A DNA stretch of 37,967 bases. It comes from JAAFIP01 sp031367325. Its GTDB lineage: Bacteria > Pseudomonadota > Gammaproteobacteria > Burkholderiales > Burkholderiaceae_C. Made by a program: the position numbers and the translations under genes. Location: the NCBI GenBank assembly GCA_031367325.1, contig JANLPQ010000102.1:1-37967 (forward strand). The letters are read 5' to 3'. Position 1 is the stretch's first letter; the number at the start of each line of letters is the position of its first letter. This document shows, one piece after another, positions 15,801 through 23,719 of the stretch. The notes under the pieces are model-generated. The model was not told where the DNA came from. It was given only the letters and a program-made list of their open reading frames with translations, and searched no databases.

Positions 15801-16631
15801 ATGGCCACTTCAGACAAACAACGCCAAGCCCGCGCCGTGCAGCGCCTGAGTGTTAACGATTTATTGCTGACACCGGCTAAAGTGCGCTGGTTTGCCTTGA
15901 GCGAGCTGTGGTGGTACCGCGCCTGCTGGCGGCTGCCCGGTGCACGCGCCATTATGCGCCGTGAACGCAACTTTGAAATGCGCGAGATGCTGCCAATTTT
16001 GGTAGTGCTGGGGCTAGTGGCTGGCGTCATGCTATTTGTAGTGCTGCCATCGTCGCTGCGTGAACAATCGGCCAGCTTACTGGCGACGCTGTGGCCCTTG
16101 TGGGTAGTGCAAGTAGTGCCGATGATTTGTGCGCAAGCCATGGCGATGCAAAACGCGCCCAACATTGCCATGCGCCTGACCGAGGCTGAAGTACAGGGTG
16201 ATTTTGATGTAAAGGACATCGTGCGCCATTCTGCGCAAGCCGCACATGCCGCCGTGCCACTGATCATGGCACACGCCACAGTAGCCTTGGCCAGTGCATG
16301 CTTGCTTGTGATGTTTACTTTAGGCTTTGGATTGTTAGCAGCTTTTGTACTAGCGGTAGGCGATTTGCGCACCACGATGGACATGGTGTTTGCGCGCGTG
16401 CCGCCGCTAGTGTGGCTGCGTGCAGCTTTCTCGGCTTGGCTACTCGGTGGGGTGTGCGTGACAGCCGCCGTACTGTACGCGTGGCCGGGCACCCAACAGT
16501 CCCACTCTGGCATGGGCGCGCACCGACTGGGTTTGCGTGCCATGCTGGCCTCATCACTGGCGTGCGCCGCAGCAGGAATGTTTATGAACTGGGTGGCTGG
16601 TTTGCTGGGCTGGAACGGGTTTGTAAGCTGA
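15801..16631 (+). CDS. Membrane protein, possibly a divergent MlaE-type permease
   Basis: 276 aa with about five hydrophobic segments after a basic N-terminal stretch of about 65 residues. A region with MAMQNAPNIAMRLTEAEVQG and a C-terminal RLGLRAMLASSLACA recalls, in spacing only, the conserved Glu-containing loop and final helix of MlaE permeases. Given the MCE protein and lipoprotein immediately upstream (34 nt), a role as the inner-membrane component is reasonable. The sequence match is weak, so 'conserved membrane protein' is the safe label. It is convergent with the zinc-ribbon gene, with 32 bp between them. Confidence 0.6.
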   Translation: MATSDKQRQARAVQRLSVNDLLLTPAKVRWFALSELWWYRACWRLPGARAIMRRERNFEMREMLPILVVLGLVAGVMLFVVLPSSLREQSASLLATLWPLWVVQVVPMICAQAMAMQNAPNIAMRLTEAEVQGDFDVKDIVRHSAQAAHAAVPLIMAHATVALASACLLVMFTLGFGLLAAFVLAVGDLRTTMDMVFARVPPLVWLRAAFSAWLLGGVCVTAAVLYAWPGTQQSHSGMGAHRLGLRAMLASSLACAAAGMFMNWVAGLLGWNGFVS

Positions 16632-16663
16632 CCTGCGATTAGTCCGCAGTGCGCTAGTCCCGT

Positions 16664-17572
16664 TTACCAGCACAGCCATAACAGCAAGCCCCCAATAAGC
16701 ACCCAAGCCAGCGTGTTCACAAAATCATATTCACTTGGCAAGTGACTGCCGCCCCGCGCGCCCAGCAAAACCCGGTACAGATTGGTAGCACGGAAGTCAC
16801 CTTGCAAGCGACGCAGCTTGTCGCCCCAGGGCTTGGCTTGGCGTCGTGCACGGCCTTGCAAGATCGGTTCAATATGGTCTAGCAACGCCGTAAGCCCATG
16901 CAACTGCGGCAACGCTACACTTTGGTCACAGTGCCCGCAGCGAATATCTTGTGTAGGATCAAGCGCATGGCCGCAACCAATACATTGCACACCTAGCTGC
17001 TGGGCTGGTTGATCCACCTGCAGCCGGTCGCCATAGCGCATGAGCAATGCTTGTGTTAAACGCGGTACATCCACCATCACGACTGGGCTGTCGCAATAGC
17101 AGCAGACTGTTGCTGCGCCGTCCAATTGCGCGCCACAGTTAAGACAGCCCAAGCTGCGCCCTTGGGCACGCAAGGCTTGGCGATCATGCGGGTAAATAGG
17201 CCGCACCAAGCCGCGCTCGGCCAGTAGCAAACTGTAGCCTTGGTAATGCCCGTGCCCGTGGTGACATTCTTGTGCAGCGGTGCGCCCAAATCGTGTGAGG
17301 TTGCGTACGGGTTTCAGTGACGTCTTGCAGCGCACGCAGCTCAGTTGCAAGGCTAGTGGTGCGTTCAACGCAGGGCTGGCAATCATTTGGCGGATCAGCT
17401 GCACCCAGCCCATACCCGACAAATGTACCGACTCCAGTGCGTCAAACCACACCAAGTGGCAATGCGTGCATACGTCTAGTTCTACCTTCGCGGTGTAATG
17501 GCCCTCCACCGACAGCAGCTGCATAGGCTGCTGGCAACTGGTACACAGAGATTTATAGGCAGGCATAACCAC
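16664..17572 (-). CDS. Multi-zinc-ribbon protein with C-terminal membrane anchor
   Basis: 302 aa. Cys pairs recur along the chain: CTSC (about residue 9), CTHC (36), CVRC, CLNC, CCYC, CIGC and CGHC. The first two pairs match the small TFIIB-type zinc ribbon found in bacterial proteins. A hydrophobic C-terminal segment (TLAWVLIGGLLLWLCW) makes it look tail-anchored, with the zinc-binding part in the cytoplasm. It is four bases downstream of the MFS gene on the same strand, so it is co-transcribed with it. No specific function is assigned. Confidence 0.78.
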   Translation of the reverse strand: MVMPAYKSLCTSCQQPMQLLSVEGHYTAKVELDVCTHCHLVWFDALESVHLSGMGWVQLIRQMIASPALNAPLALQLSCVRCKTSLKPVRNLTRFGRTAAQECHHGHGHYQGYSLLLAERGLVRPIYPHDRQALRAQGRSLGCLNCGAQLDGAATVCCYCDSPVVMVDVPRLTQALLMRYGDRLQVDQPAQQLGVQCIGCGHALDPTQDIRCGHCDQSVALPQLHGLTALLDHIEPILQGRARRQAKPWGDKLRRLQGDFRATNLYRVLLGARGGSHLPSEYDFVNTLAWVLIGGLLLWLCW

Positions 17573-17576
17573 CAGT

Positions 17577-18809
17577 TTAATGGCTGCGCCGTGCCAGCAC
17601 CACTACGGCTAACGCTAAGGCACCTAGCCACATCGACAAACCAAAGTTACCTGCATATTGCAAGCTAGCACCGCTGACGACCGGACCAATTGCGCCGCCC
17701 AGCGTGTAGCCCGTAATCATGGCTGCTGTGCCTGCCGCCACCGAGGTGCCGCTGAAATGGTGCGCAACGCGGATCATCGTGAGGGTATACAAAGCACCGC
17801 CTACGCCGCCCCACACCAGCGCGCTCACCCACAGCACCCACAACTGGTCCTTCCCTAGTGGTTTGCCCGGTTGCGTACCCCACGCCAGCAGCATGACCGA
17901 CAACAGCAGCACCCCGCCCGCCAAGCTAAATACTTGGCGCGGCGCAAATTTGTCAGCCGCCATACCCGCCGGATACTGGAACAAAAAACTGCCCAAACCC
18001 AGCACCCCCACAATACTGGCCGCTGCCGCCATAGACAGGCCTAGGCTCGCGCCGTTGGCCGCGCTGATGCTGGACAGGCCCGCCTCAAAGACCCCGCCTA
18101 CAAAAGCAATACCCACCAAATACGGCACGGCGCACAGCGCCTGCCACGTGCCCACAGTGCGCAATGTAGTTGCCTGCAAAGCCGCACCACTGGGCAGTGG
18201 CGCGGCACCTGAATCGACGCTGGCCCCTGCATCGCTTTGGGTATTGCTCGGCATCGCCTCTTGCTGTGGTTTAGCAATACCGCTCACCCACGTCAGCCCC
18301 AAGGCAGCAAACTGCACCACTGCCGCAACGACTAGCGTGGTTTGCGGCTGCCAACGTAGCACAGCGGGAATAAACGGCCCAGCGGCCAGCGCAGCGCCCA
18401 GCGCGGTTTGGTACAAGCCCATCACATGCCCACGCTGGTCTGGCGGTGCGTGCTGCGCAAGCAAGGCCTCAGTAGCATTCCACACGGCCGCAGCACCAAT
18501 ACCCCCTGCTACCGCACTGGCACACCAGACTGAAAAACTACTCGACACGGTGTAACCCAGCGTACCTAGAGTCTCTAGCACCAGCCCCAGCAAATAACAA
18601 CGGCCCATACCAAAGCGTGTAAACACCCGCGGCATGAGCGGAATCAACGCCGCCACGCAGGCAAACGGAATCATTGCAAACGCCCCAATCACGGTCGTAC
18701 TGTAGCCGCGCCGCTGCAGCAATACTGCAAGAATGGGGCCGAACATAGCGAACGAACTCACTACCAAGGTGGTAGATGCGGCCAAGAGCCAAACTTTGCG
18801 CATCATCAT
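17577..18809 (-). CDS. Major facilitator superfamily transporter
   Basis: 410 aa with about twelve predicted membrane segments in two halves joined by a polar cytoplasmic loop (about residues 185–215, rich in Ser, Ala and Asp). The first half has the typical pattern GAFAMIPFACVAALIPLMPR followed by VFTRFGMGR, and DQRGHVMGLYQTALG lies further on. A general transporter of the inner membrane, probably proton-coupled, with unknown substrate. It is first in a two-gene unit with the zinc-ribbon protein. The gap upstream (18810–18932) has short inverted repeats but no clear promoter. Confidence 0.88.
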   Translation of the reverse strand: MMMRKVWLLAASTTLVVSSFAMFGPILAVLLQRRGYSTTVIGAFAMIPFACVAALIPLMPRVFTRFGMGRCYLLGLVLETLGTLGYTVSSSFSVWCASAVAGGIGAAAVWNATEALLAQHAPPDQRGHVMGLYQTALGAALAAGPFIPAVLRWQPQTTLVVAAVVQFAALGLTWVSGIAKPQQEAMPSNTQSDAGASVDSGAAPLPSGAALQATTLRTVGTWQALCAVPYLVGIAFVGGVFEAGLSSISAANGASLGLSMAAAASIVGVLGLGSFLFQYPAGMAADKFAPRQVFSLAGGVLLLSVMLLAWGTQPGKPLGKDQLWVLWVSALVWGGVGGALYTLTMIRVAHHFSGTSVAAGTAAMITGYTLGGAIGPVVSGASLQYAGNFGLSMWLGALALAVVVLARRSH

Positions 18810-18932
18810 GAAGTGGTACTCACAAGTCGCGCAAACAATAAGCTAGCCACTTGAATTGGTGTTCTCCAAATGCACAGCTAGGCTAGAGCAGCTATTTGAA
18901 ATAGTCTAGTTAATTTGCGCTTATCTGATGGC

Positions 18933-19931
18933 TTACACAACGACTTTCATGCCTTGTAGTGTGCTGTGCGCCTGCTCGTCTGCATGGTAGCTACTGCGCA
19001 CCATGGCACCCACGGCGGCGTGTGTGAAACCCATTTTGTAGGCCTCGGCTTCAAACATTTTGAAGGTGTCGGGGTGCACATAGCGGCGTACAGGCAAATG
19101 CGACATCGACGGGGCAAGGTATTGGCCGATGGTCAGCATGTCGATATGGTGCGCGCGCATGTCGCGCATGGTTTGCAAAATTTCCTCGTCCGTCTCGCCC
19201 AACCCCACCATGATGCCGCTTTTGGTAGGCACGTTAGGGAATAAGGCTTTGAACTTTTTAAGCAAGTTCAACGAGAAAGCATAGTCGCTGCCGGGGCGGG
19301 CTTCTTTGTACAAGCGCGGGATGGTTTCTAGGTTGTGGTTCATCACATCGGGCGGCGCGGCTTTCAGTATTTCTAGCGCACGGTCATCGCGGCCGCGAAA
19401 GTCGGGCACCAGTACTTCGATCGTGGTGCCGGGCGACAGCTCGCGGGTTTTGCGGATGCATTCAACAAAGTGGCCTGCGCCGCCGTCACGCAGGTCGTCG
19501 CGGTCTACGCTGGTAATGACGACGTATTTCAGTTGCAGCTTGGCGATCGTCTTGGCCATGTTCTCGGGCTCTTGCGCGTCTAGCGGGTCAGGCCGGCCGT
19601 GGCCTACGTCGCAAAACGGGCAGCGGCGGGTGCACTTGTCACCCATGATCATAAAGGTGGCCGTGCCTTTGCCAAAGCATTCGCCGATGTTGGGGCATGA
19701 GGCTTCTTCGCACACGGTGTGCAAATTGCTCTCGCGCAAGATTTGCTTGATCTCGTAGAAGCGTGTGGAGGGGCTACCCGCTTTGACGCGAATCCATTCT
19801 GGTTTTTTTAAAACCTCGCCGCGTTCGACCTTAATCGGAATGCGCGATAACTTAGCTTCGGCTTTTTGCTTGGCCAGCGGGTTGTAATTAGCTTGGGTTT
19901 GTGCTTCGCGCACGACGTCTTGGGTGCTCAT
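18933..19931 (-). CDS. lipA: Lipoyl synthase
   Basis: A radical-SAM enzyme that inserts two sulfur atoms into octanoyl groups on lipoyl-domain proteins. It has the auxiliary cluster motif CEEASCPNIGEC and the radical-SAM CX3CX2C as CTRRCPFC, then DVGHGRPDPLDAQEP, TSVDRDDLRDGG and the C-terminal VGAMVRSSYHADEQ. I start at 19931 (MSTQDVVREAQ), giving 332 aa. The open frame reaches 19961, but the additional residues do not look like LipA. It works with LipB, encoded 1.1 kb upstream on the same strand, with an outer-membrane gene between them. Confidence 0.96.
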   Translation of the reverse strand: MSTQDVVREAQTQANYNPLAKQKAEAKLSRIPIKVERGEVLKKPEWIRVKAGSPSTRFYEIKQILRESNLHTVCEEASCPNIGECFGKGTATFMIMGDKCTRRCPFCDVGHGRPDPLDAQEPENMAKTIAKLQLKYVVITSVDRDDLRDGGAGHFVECIRKTRELSPGTTIEVLVPDFRGRDDRALEILKAAPPDVMNHNLETIPRLYKEARPGSDYAFSLNLLKKFKALFPNVPTKSGIMVGLGETDEEILQTMRDMRAHHIDMLTIGQYLAPSMSHLPVRRYVHPDTFKMFEAEAYKMGFTHAAVGAMVRSSYHADEQAHSTLQGMKVVV

Positions 19932-19987
19932 GACACTATTGTCGCCTAAGCTGCAGACCAACGCCTGTGGTAAGGCTTACGGCAACA

Positions 19988-20758
19988 TTAGCCTCCCAGC
20001 TTCACGCTCAGGCCAGTAAACAGCGACAGGTCGTTTTTCTTCAAACCGGTGGCCGGTGTGCTGTTGTAATTGTGGGTTAGGCCGACGTTCAAAGAGATGG
20101 TCGAATTCAAGCTGACACCCAAGTTAGCGGTAGATTTGGCCAAAGTACCGCCAGCGCCGCTGATGCGCGGGTACAGCTCGACGCGTTGTTTAAAAAATAC
20201 AGTATCCGACAGTTTGTGGGTGGATTCTTCACCCAGCAAAGCACTGTTGGTCGTGAACATGGCGCCAGTGGTGTCGCCAATAGTCTGCGTAGTTTTGTAT
20301 TTACTGCGGGTGTTAGCCACACCGGCAAACACATCGAACGTCGTGTTGGGCTCGTTAATCACTTTGTAGCCCAGACCCGTGCCCAATGTGCGGCGCTGAG
20401 ACAAGTCGATAATCTTGTCGCCTTCCAAACCTAGCTTGCCAAACACATACAGCTGGGGTGAGAGGTTGTAGTCGTATTGCCCACCCAAACCCCATTTGTC
20501 GGCGGTGGTGGTTTTAACGCCATCCACCTTGCCGCTGCCACGGTTGGCCATGGCGTTAAAACTGATTTTGTCTTGCTCGGTCTGGCGTGCCATGTCTAAG
20601 TTGAGCAGCAAGTTTTGGGTAGATGAATTGCCCGACGCGGCCGAGAATGAGGCGCCCGCTAGGCCACGCCATTTACCATCGGCTTGGGTTTGTGCCGATG
20701 CGCTGCCAACTGCTGCGCTAAGCAAAGCCATCGGCAACAATGTAAGTGAAAATTTCAT
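19988..20758 (-). CDS. DUF481-family outer membrane protein
   Basis: 256 aa with a signal peptide (MKFSLTLLPMALLSAAVGSA, SAQTQ). The mature part alternates polar and hydrophobic residues with repeated aromatic strands and a C-terminal LSLFTGLSVKLGG, as expected for a small beta-barrel of the DUF481 (salt-induced outer membrane protein) group. Function unknown. It sits between lipB and lipA, 57 bp before lipA, which is not the usual tight lipB–lipA arrangement. Confidence 0.85.
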   Translation of the reverse strand: MKFSLTLLPMALLSAAVGSASAQTQADGKWRGLAGASFSAASGNSSTQNLLLNLDMARQTEQDKISFNAMANRGSGKVDGVKTTTADKWGLGGQYDYNLSPQLYVFGKLGLEGDKIIDLSQRRTLGTGLGYKVINEPNTTFDVFAGVANTRSKYKTTQTIGDTTGAMFTTNSALLGEESTHKLSDTVFFKQRVELYPRISGAGGTLAKSTANLGVSLNSTISLNVGLTHNYNSTPATGLKKNDLSLFTGLSVKLGG

Positions 20759-21066
20759 GCGTGCGTTCCATTGAAAGTAGAGCTTCCAGTATATTTTTGA
20801 TACGCCTTGTGTTGTGCTTCAAAATGTCGGATCACGTATGGGAATGGGTCAAAACATGACGAAGCACCGTCGCGCTGGAACATAAACGACTGCCTGTTGT
20901 GCAGGGGCTAGCTAAGAAGTTTTGCCGCTGCACGCGCAATCAGCCGTGTGTACAAGACGGCACACACTTACTTGGCTGCACAAAAAATTAACTACTGCAA
21001 CTGTCGCTTTACAAAGGTAATTATTTTCAAGGTTAAACATTTTTTGCGAACGCTGCACACGTAATG
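20759..21066. other. 308-bp gap between DUF481 gene and lipB
   Basis: No gene seen. It holds a 7-bp inverted repeat (GTGCTTC 20814–20820 with GAAGCAC 20861–20867) and a small hairpin-like stretch near 20941–20978 that contains GTGTGTACAAGAC. The right part is AT-rich. The promoter of the DUF481 gene is expected here, but I cannot pinpoint it. Confidence 0.5.
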
Positions 21067-21837
21067 CTACGGCGCGAGATACGCGCACAATTTGTCGCCC
21101 AACACCTGCGCCACTTCGTCGAACGTTGCAGTCACCCCCAGCGACGCCATGTCCACCGTGCGCAACCCAGCGTAGCCGCAGGGGTTGATACGGCTAAACG
21201 GCTCCAAGTCCATCGCTACATTCAGCGCTACGCCATGGTAAGTAAAGTGGCGGCTGACTTTGATGCCCAGCGCCGCTATTTTGCCGATGTGATCAGTACG
21301 CTTTTTAAATGGGGTCAGATCCAATTTATCGCCATCTGAACTGCCGTCTACACCACTACTGGCTGCCAGCAAATCAGCCTCGGTTAAGTTCAACGCGGCA
21401 TGGGCAAAGGGGTCGTCGGTACGTACATAGATGCCCGGCGCGCCGCGCACGCGGTGGCCCGTGATGTTGAATGCGGCTAGGGTTTTAATCACCGATTCTT
21501 CAATTTTAAAAACGTATTCCTTAACATAATAGCCTGCGGCTTTGAGATCTATCAACGGGTAGGCTACCACTTGACCAGGGCCGTGGTAGGTGACTTGGCC
21601 GCCACGGTTAGTTTGCACCACAGGCATGTTGCCAGGCAGCAGAAGATGGTCTGGCTTGCCTGCTAAGCCTTGTGTAAAAACTGGGTTGTGCTCGCAAATC
21701 CATAGCTGGTTGAGCAGGTTTTGCTTGGGTTGTTGGCCATTTTCACCTAAATTTTCATGGCTACGGGCATCGGTAAACTCCTTCATCGCCTCGTAAGTGG
21801 GCAGGTAGTTAACGCGGCCTAAAAAATGGGTTTGCAT
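21067..21837 (-). CDS. lipB: Octanoyltransferase with two in-frame insertions
   Basis: Transfers octanoate from acyl carrier protein to lipoyl domains, the substrate step for LipA. 256 aa, about 40 longer than the usual 210–220. Core motifs are intact: LWICEHNPVFTQG, GGQVTYHGPGQ, GAPGIYV, the catalytic Lys in GKIAALGIKVSRH and the catalytic Cys in RINPCGYAGL. Two extra segments account for the extra length. ENLGENGQQPKQNLLNQ before LWICEH comes from the dispersed ATAGCTGC repeat (21697–21760). A segment of about 30 residues containing SSDGDKLDLTPFKKRTDH precedes GKIAALG (about 21303–21405). Both keep the frame, so the enzyme is probably active. Confidence 0.93.
   Translation of the reverse strand: MQTHFLGRVNYLPTYEAMKEFTDARSHENLGENGQQPKQNLLNQLWICEHNPVFTQGLAGKPDHLLLPGNMPVVQTNRGGQVTYHGPGQVVAYPLIDLKAAGYYVKEYVFKIEESVIKTLAAFNITGHRVRGAPGIYVRTDDPFAHAALNLTEADLLAASSGVDGSSDGDKLDLTPFKKRTDHIGKIAALGIKVSRHFTYHGVALNVAMDLEPFSRINPCGYAGLRTVDMASLGVTATFDEVAQVLGDKLCAYLAP
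21308..21327 (-). repeat. GGGGTCAGATCC motif inside lipB
   Basis: AATGGGGTCAGATCCAATTT lies in the second non-conserved insertion of lipB. It resembles a short motif of the GGGGTCAGACCC type that I recall as dispersed in many proteobacterial genomes. The resemblance is from memory, and no second copy is seen in this window. Confidence 0.4.
21697..21760 (+). repeat. Dispersed ATAGCTGC repeat inside lipB, copy C
   Basis: CATAGCTGGTTGAGCAGG followed by TTTTGCTTGGGTT matches copies B and D with few differences, but lies in the lipB reading frame. The left boundary is uncertain because the conserved LWI codons happen to continue the match. Confidence 0.8.
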
Positions 21838-21927
21838 GCGGATGGGTAGCGTAGTGCTGACGTGTACTTGTGTATTTTGACAGCTTTACACGCACGGTGC
21901 GGACACGCGTGCACTAGTGCGCAGGAC

Positions 21928-22389
21928 CTAGCGCCACAACACCACCGCAATAGGAACGGCTTTGAAAGACGGGCAGGCATAGGTGTCAATGCTGTGCGCG
22001 TCAACTGGGTAGATACCGCAGCTTGTCATCTTCCAGAACCGCTTATTGTGAATGCTGCAGCGTGATTGCCCGTCGTCCGTCCAGCTCAGAAAAACACAGG
22101 TGCGGTCAACACAGCAACGACCGCAGTGTGTGCAATCGCCTGTTATGGCCAGTGCAGGGCGCGCAGCTTGGGGGGTAAGCAAGCGCTGTAGATTACGCTC
22201 AATCACATGCGCGCGCCACAGCGCTGGTACCATGCGCGCGCAACGCGCAACGGTGCGGCGATAGTCTGTCAGATACTTCAACTTGCCAGAGATCAGCCAG
22301 ACGACGAGGGGCGACAATGGCAAGCCTAGCAGCAAAACCACTATCAATAGCAACTGCGCAGTGCGCGCGATATAGCGAATTAAAAGCAT
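21928..22389 (-). CDS. YkgJ-family cysteine-cluster protein with membrane anchor
   Basis: 153 aa. One hydrophobic N-terminal helix (about residues 8–34) anchors it. The C-terminal half has CTHCGRCC (CXXCXXCC) followed by further Cys in RTCVFL, SRCSIHNKRFWKMTSCGIYP and YACPSF, the pattern of the YkgJ/zinc-iron chelating family, thought to bind a metal or cluster. Function is not established for this subtype. It is 90 bp upstream of lipB on the same strand and may be co-transcribed with it. Confidence 0.8.
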   Translation of the reverse strand: MLLIRYIARTAQLLLIVVLLLGLPLSPLVVWLISGKLKYLTDYRRTVARCARMVPALWRAHVIERNLQRLLTPQAARPALAITGDCTHCGRCCVDRTCVFLSWTDDGQSRCSIHNKRFWKMTSCGIYPVDAHSIDTYACPSFKAVPIAVVLWR

Positions 22390-22663
22390 GCTAAGTTATT
22401 AAAAATATAAGTCATAAGCGACACCGTAGCCCATTGCGCTTCATCGCGAAAGTCTACAAAATAAAACTTTTTAACTTGTAGGGACTTGTCCAGCAGTCAT
22501 CGGTACGCAACTTAAAACCTATGCGCAACACAGGGCGTTTTGTTTATGAAACCAAAGCAAACAAGCTGTTGCCAGTTATGACGTGACGTATGCCGTGTGG
22601 TGTGGCAGCACACCTATGACTCGCCAAGGAATCGTATTTTATATACGCCAAGTATCTCTTATG
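22390..22663. other. AT-rich gap before repeat copy D
   Basis: No gene seen in the gap between the YkgJ-type gene and the lactonase gene (22390–22756). Apart from repeat copy D it contains a short hairpin, CGTATTTTATATACG (about 22632–22646), but no clear promoter or terminator. Confidence 0.5.
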
Positions 22664-22735
22664 TACTATTAATTACATAGCTGCTTGAGCAGGTTTTACT
22701 TGGGTTATAGACCTAAATGCTTAAAATTTCGACGC
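22664..22735 (+). repeat. Dispersed ATAGCTGC repeat, copy D
   Basis: TACTATTAATTACATAGCTG, then CTTGAGCAGG and TTTTACTTGGGTTA, continuing with AGACCTAAATGC. Inverted copy E at 24720 lies on the far side of the lactonase/epimerase pair. Confidence 0.88.
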
Positions 22736-22756
22736 TGAAGGTGAACATACTTCATC

Positions 22757-23719
22757 TTAGTCTACAAAGTAATTCACTGGCAACCCGGGTACGTCTACAC
22801 GCATGCTGAACACGCAACCCAGCTGCGGTTGCACTGCCAAGTCGCCAGCACTGCGGCCATGGCGCGCGCTGGTAAGGTACAGGGTTTGCATATCGTCACC
22901 ACCAAAGCAGACCATGGTGGTGCACAGCACAGGCGCTGCAATGTTGCGCAAAATCTCACCTGCAGCAGATATTTGCAATACGCGCTGGCCTTCGTACATG
23001 GCTACCCAGTAGTTGCCTCGCACGTCTACGCTTGCGCCGTCGGGGCGGCCCAGGTAGCCGCCGTTATTGGGCTGAAACGGCTGCCAGCCTGCAGGCTTAG
23101 GCGCAAATTGTTTGAACACGCGGTGGTGCGTCATCGCGTTGCTGGCCAAGTCATAGTCCCAAGTAAATATAGCGTGTTGCAGGGTGTCTGCCCAATAGAC
23201 AGTGGCCGCGTCGGGCGACCAAGCCAACCCGTTGGCGACCGTGGCGTCGCCCGCTTTGCGCTCTACCAGCGCCGTGCCACTGCGCATGTCTAGGCTGAAC
23301 AGTTCGGCATTGCGCGCATCGCGCGGCTCGTACATGGTGCCTACCCAAAAGCGGCCTGCAGCATCGCACTTGCCGTCGTTGGCGCGGGTGGTTTTAGGGT
23401 CGTGCGTAAACCTGTGCAATGTCTCTAGCGGGCCGCCCCACGTGCGTGCGCGCACGATACGGTCGCGCAGGGCGATGACTAAACCGCCGCTGTGCGCGGG
23501 GGCCATGCAGCCGGGCTCCATCGCTTGGCCGTCAACGACTATGGGCCACACCTCGACCGTGCCCATGAAGACATTAGCGCGTTTGATTTGGCAGCCTGCG
23601 ATGTCTACCCAGTACAGGGTTTGCTCTTCAGGGTGCCAAAACGGGCATTCACCCAGAATGCTCGGCTCGGTAATCACGGTAGTCCATGGCGATGGTGGCG
23701 TAGTGGTTGGGGTAGTCAT
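22757..23719 (-). CDS. SMP-30/gluconolactonase-family sugar lactonase
   Basis: 320 aa, six-bladed beta-propeller family (regucalcin/gluconolactonase). Characteristic segments are ILGECPFWHPEEQTLYWVDI with the metal-binding Glu near the N-terminus, TRANDGKCDAAGRFWVGTM, VANGLAWSPDAATVYWADT and YLGRPDGASVDVRGNYWVAM. These supply the Glu/Asn/Asp metal ligands of the family. It likely hydrolyses an aldonolactone to the sugar acid. Its start overlaps the stop of the aldose-1-epimerase gene by 4 bp, so the pair is co-translated and fits one sugar-oxidation route. No dehydrogenase or transporter is adjacent. Confidence 0.92.
   Translation of the reverse strand: MTTPTTTPPSPWTTVITEPSILGECPFWHPEEQTLYWVDIAGCQIKRANVFMGTVEVWPIVVDGQAMEPGCMAPAHSGGLVIALRDRIVRARTWGGPLETLHRFTHDPKTTRANDGKCDAAGRFWVGTMYEPRDARNAELFSLDMRSGTALVERKAGDATVANGLAWSPDAATVYWADTLQHAIFTWDYDLASNAMTHHRVFKQFAPKPAGWQPFQPNNGGYLGRPDGASVDVRGNYWVAMYEGQRVLQISAAGEILRNIAAPVLCTTMVCFGGDDMQTLYLTSARHGRSAGDLAVQPQLGCVFSMRVDVPGLPVNYFVD

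Noticed and set aside
17719..18555. 278-codon plus-strand open frame
   Set aside because: It is a shadow of the MFS transporter gene; the product has no domain and the opposite strand has a convincing protein.
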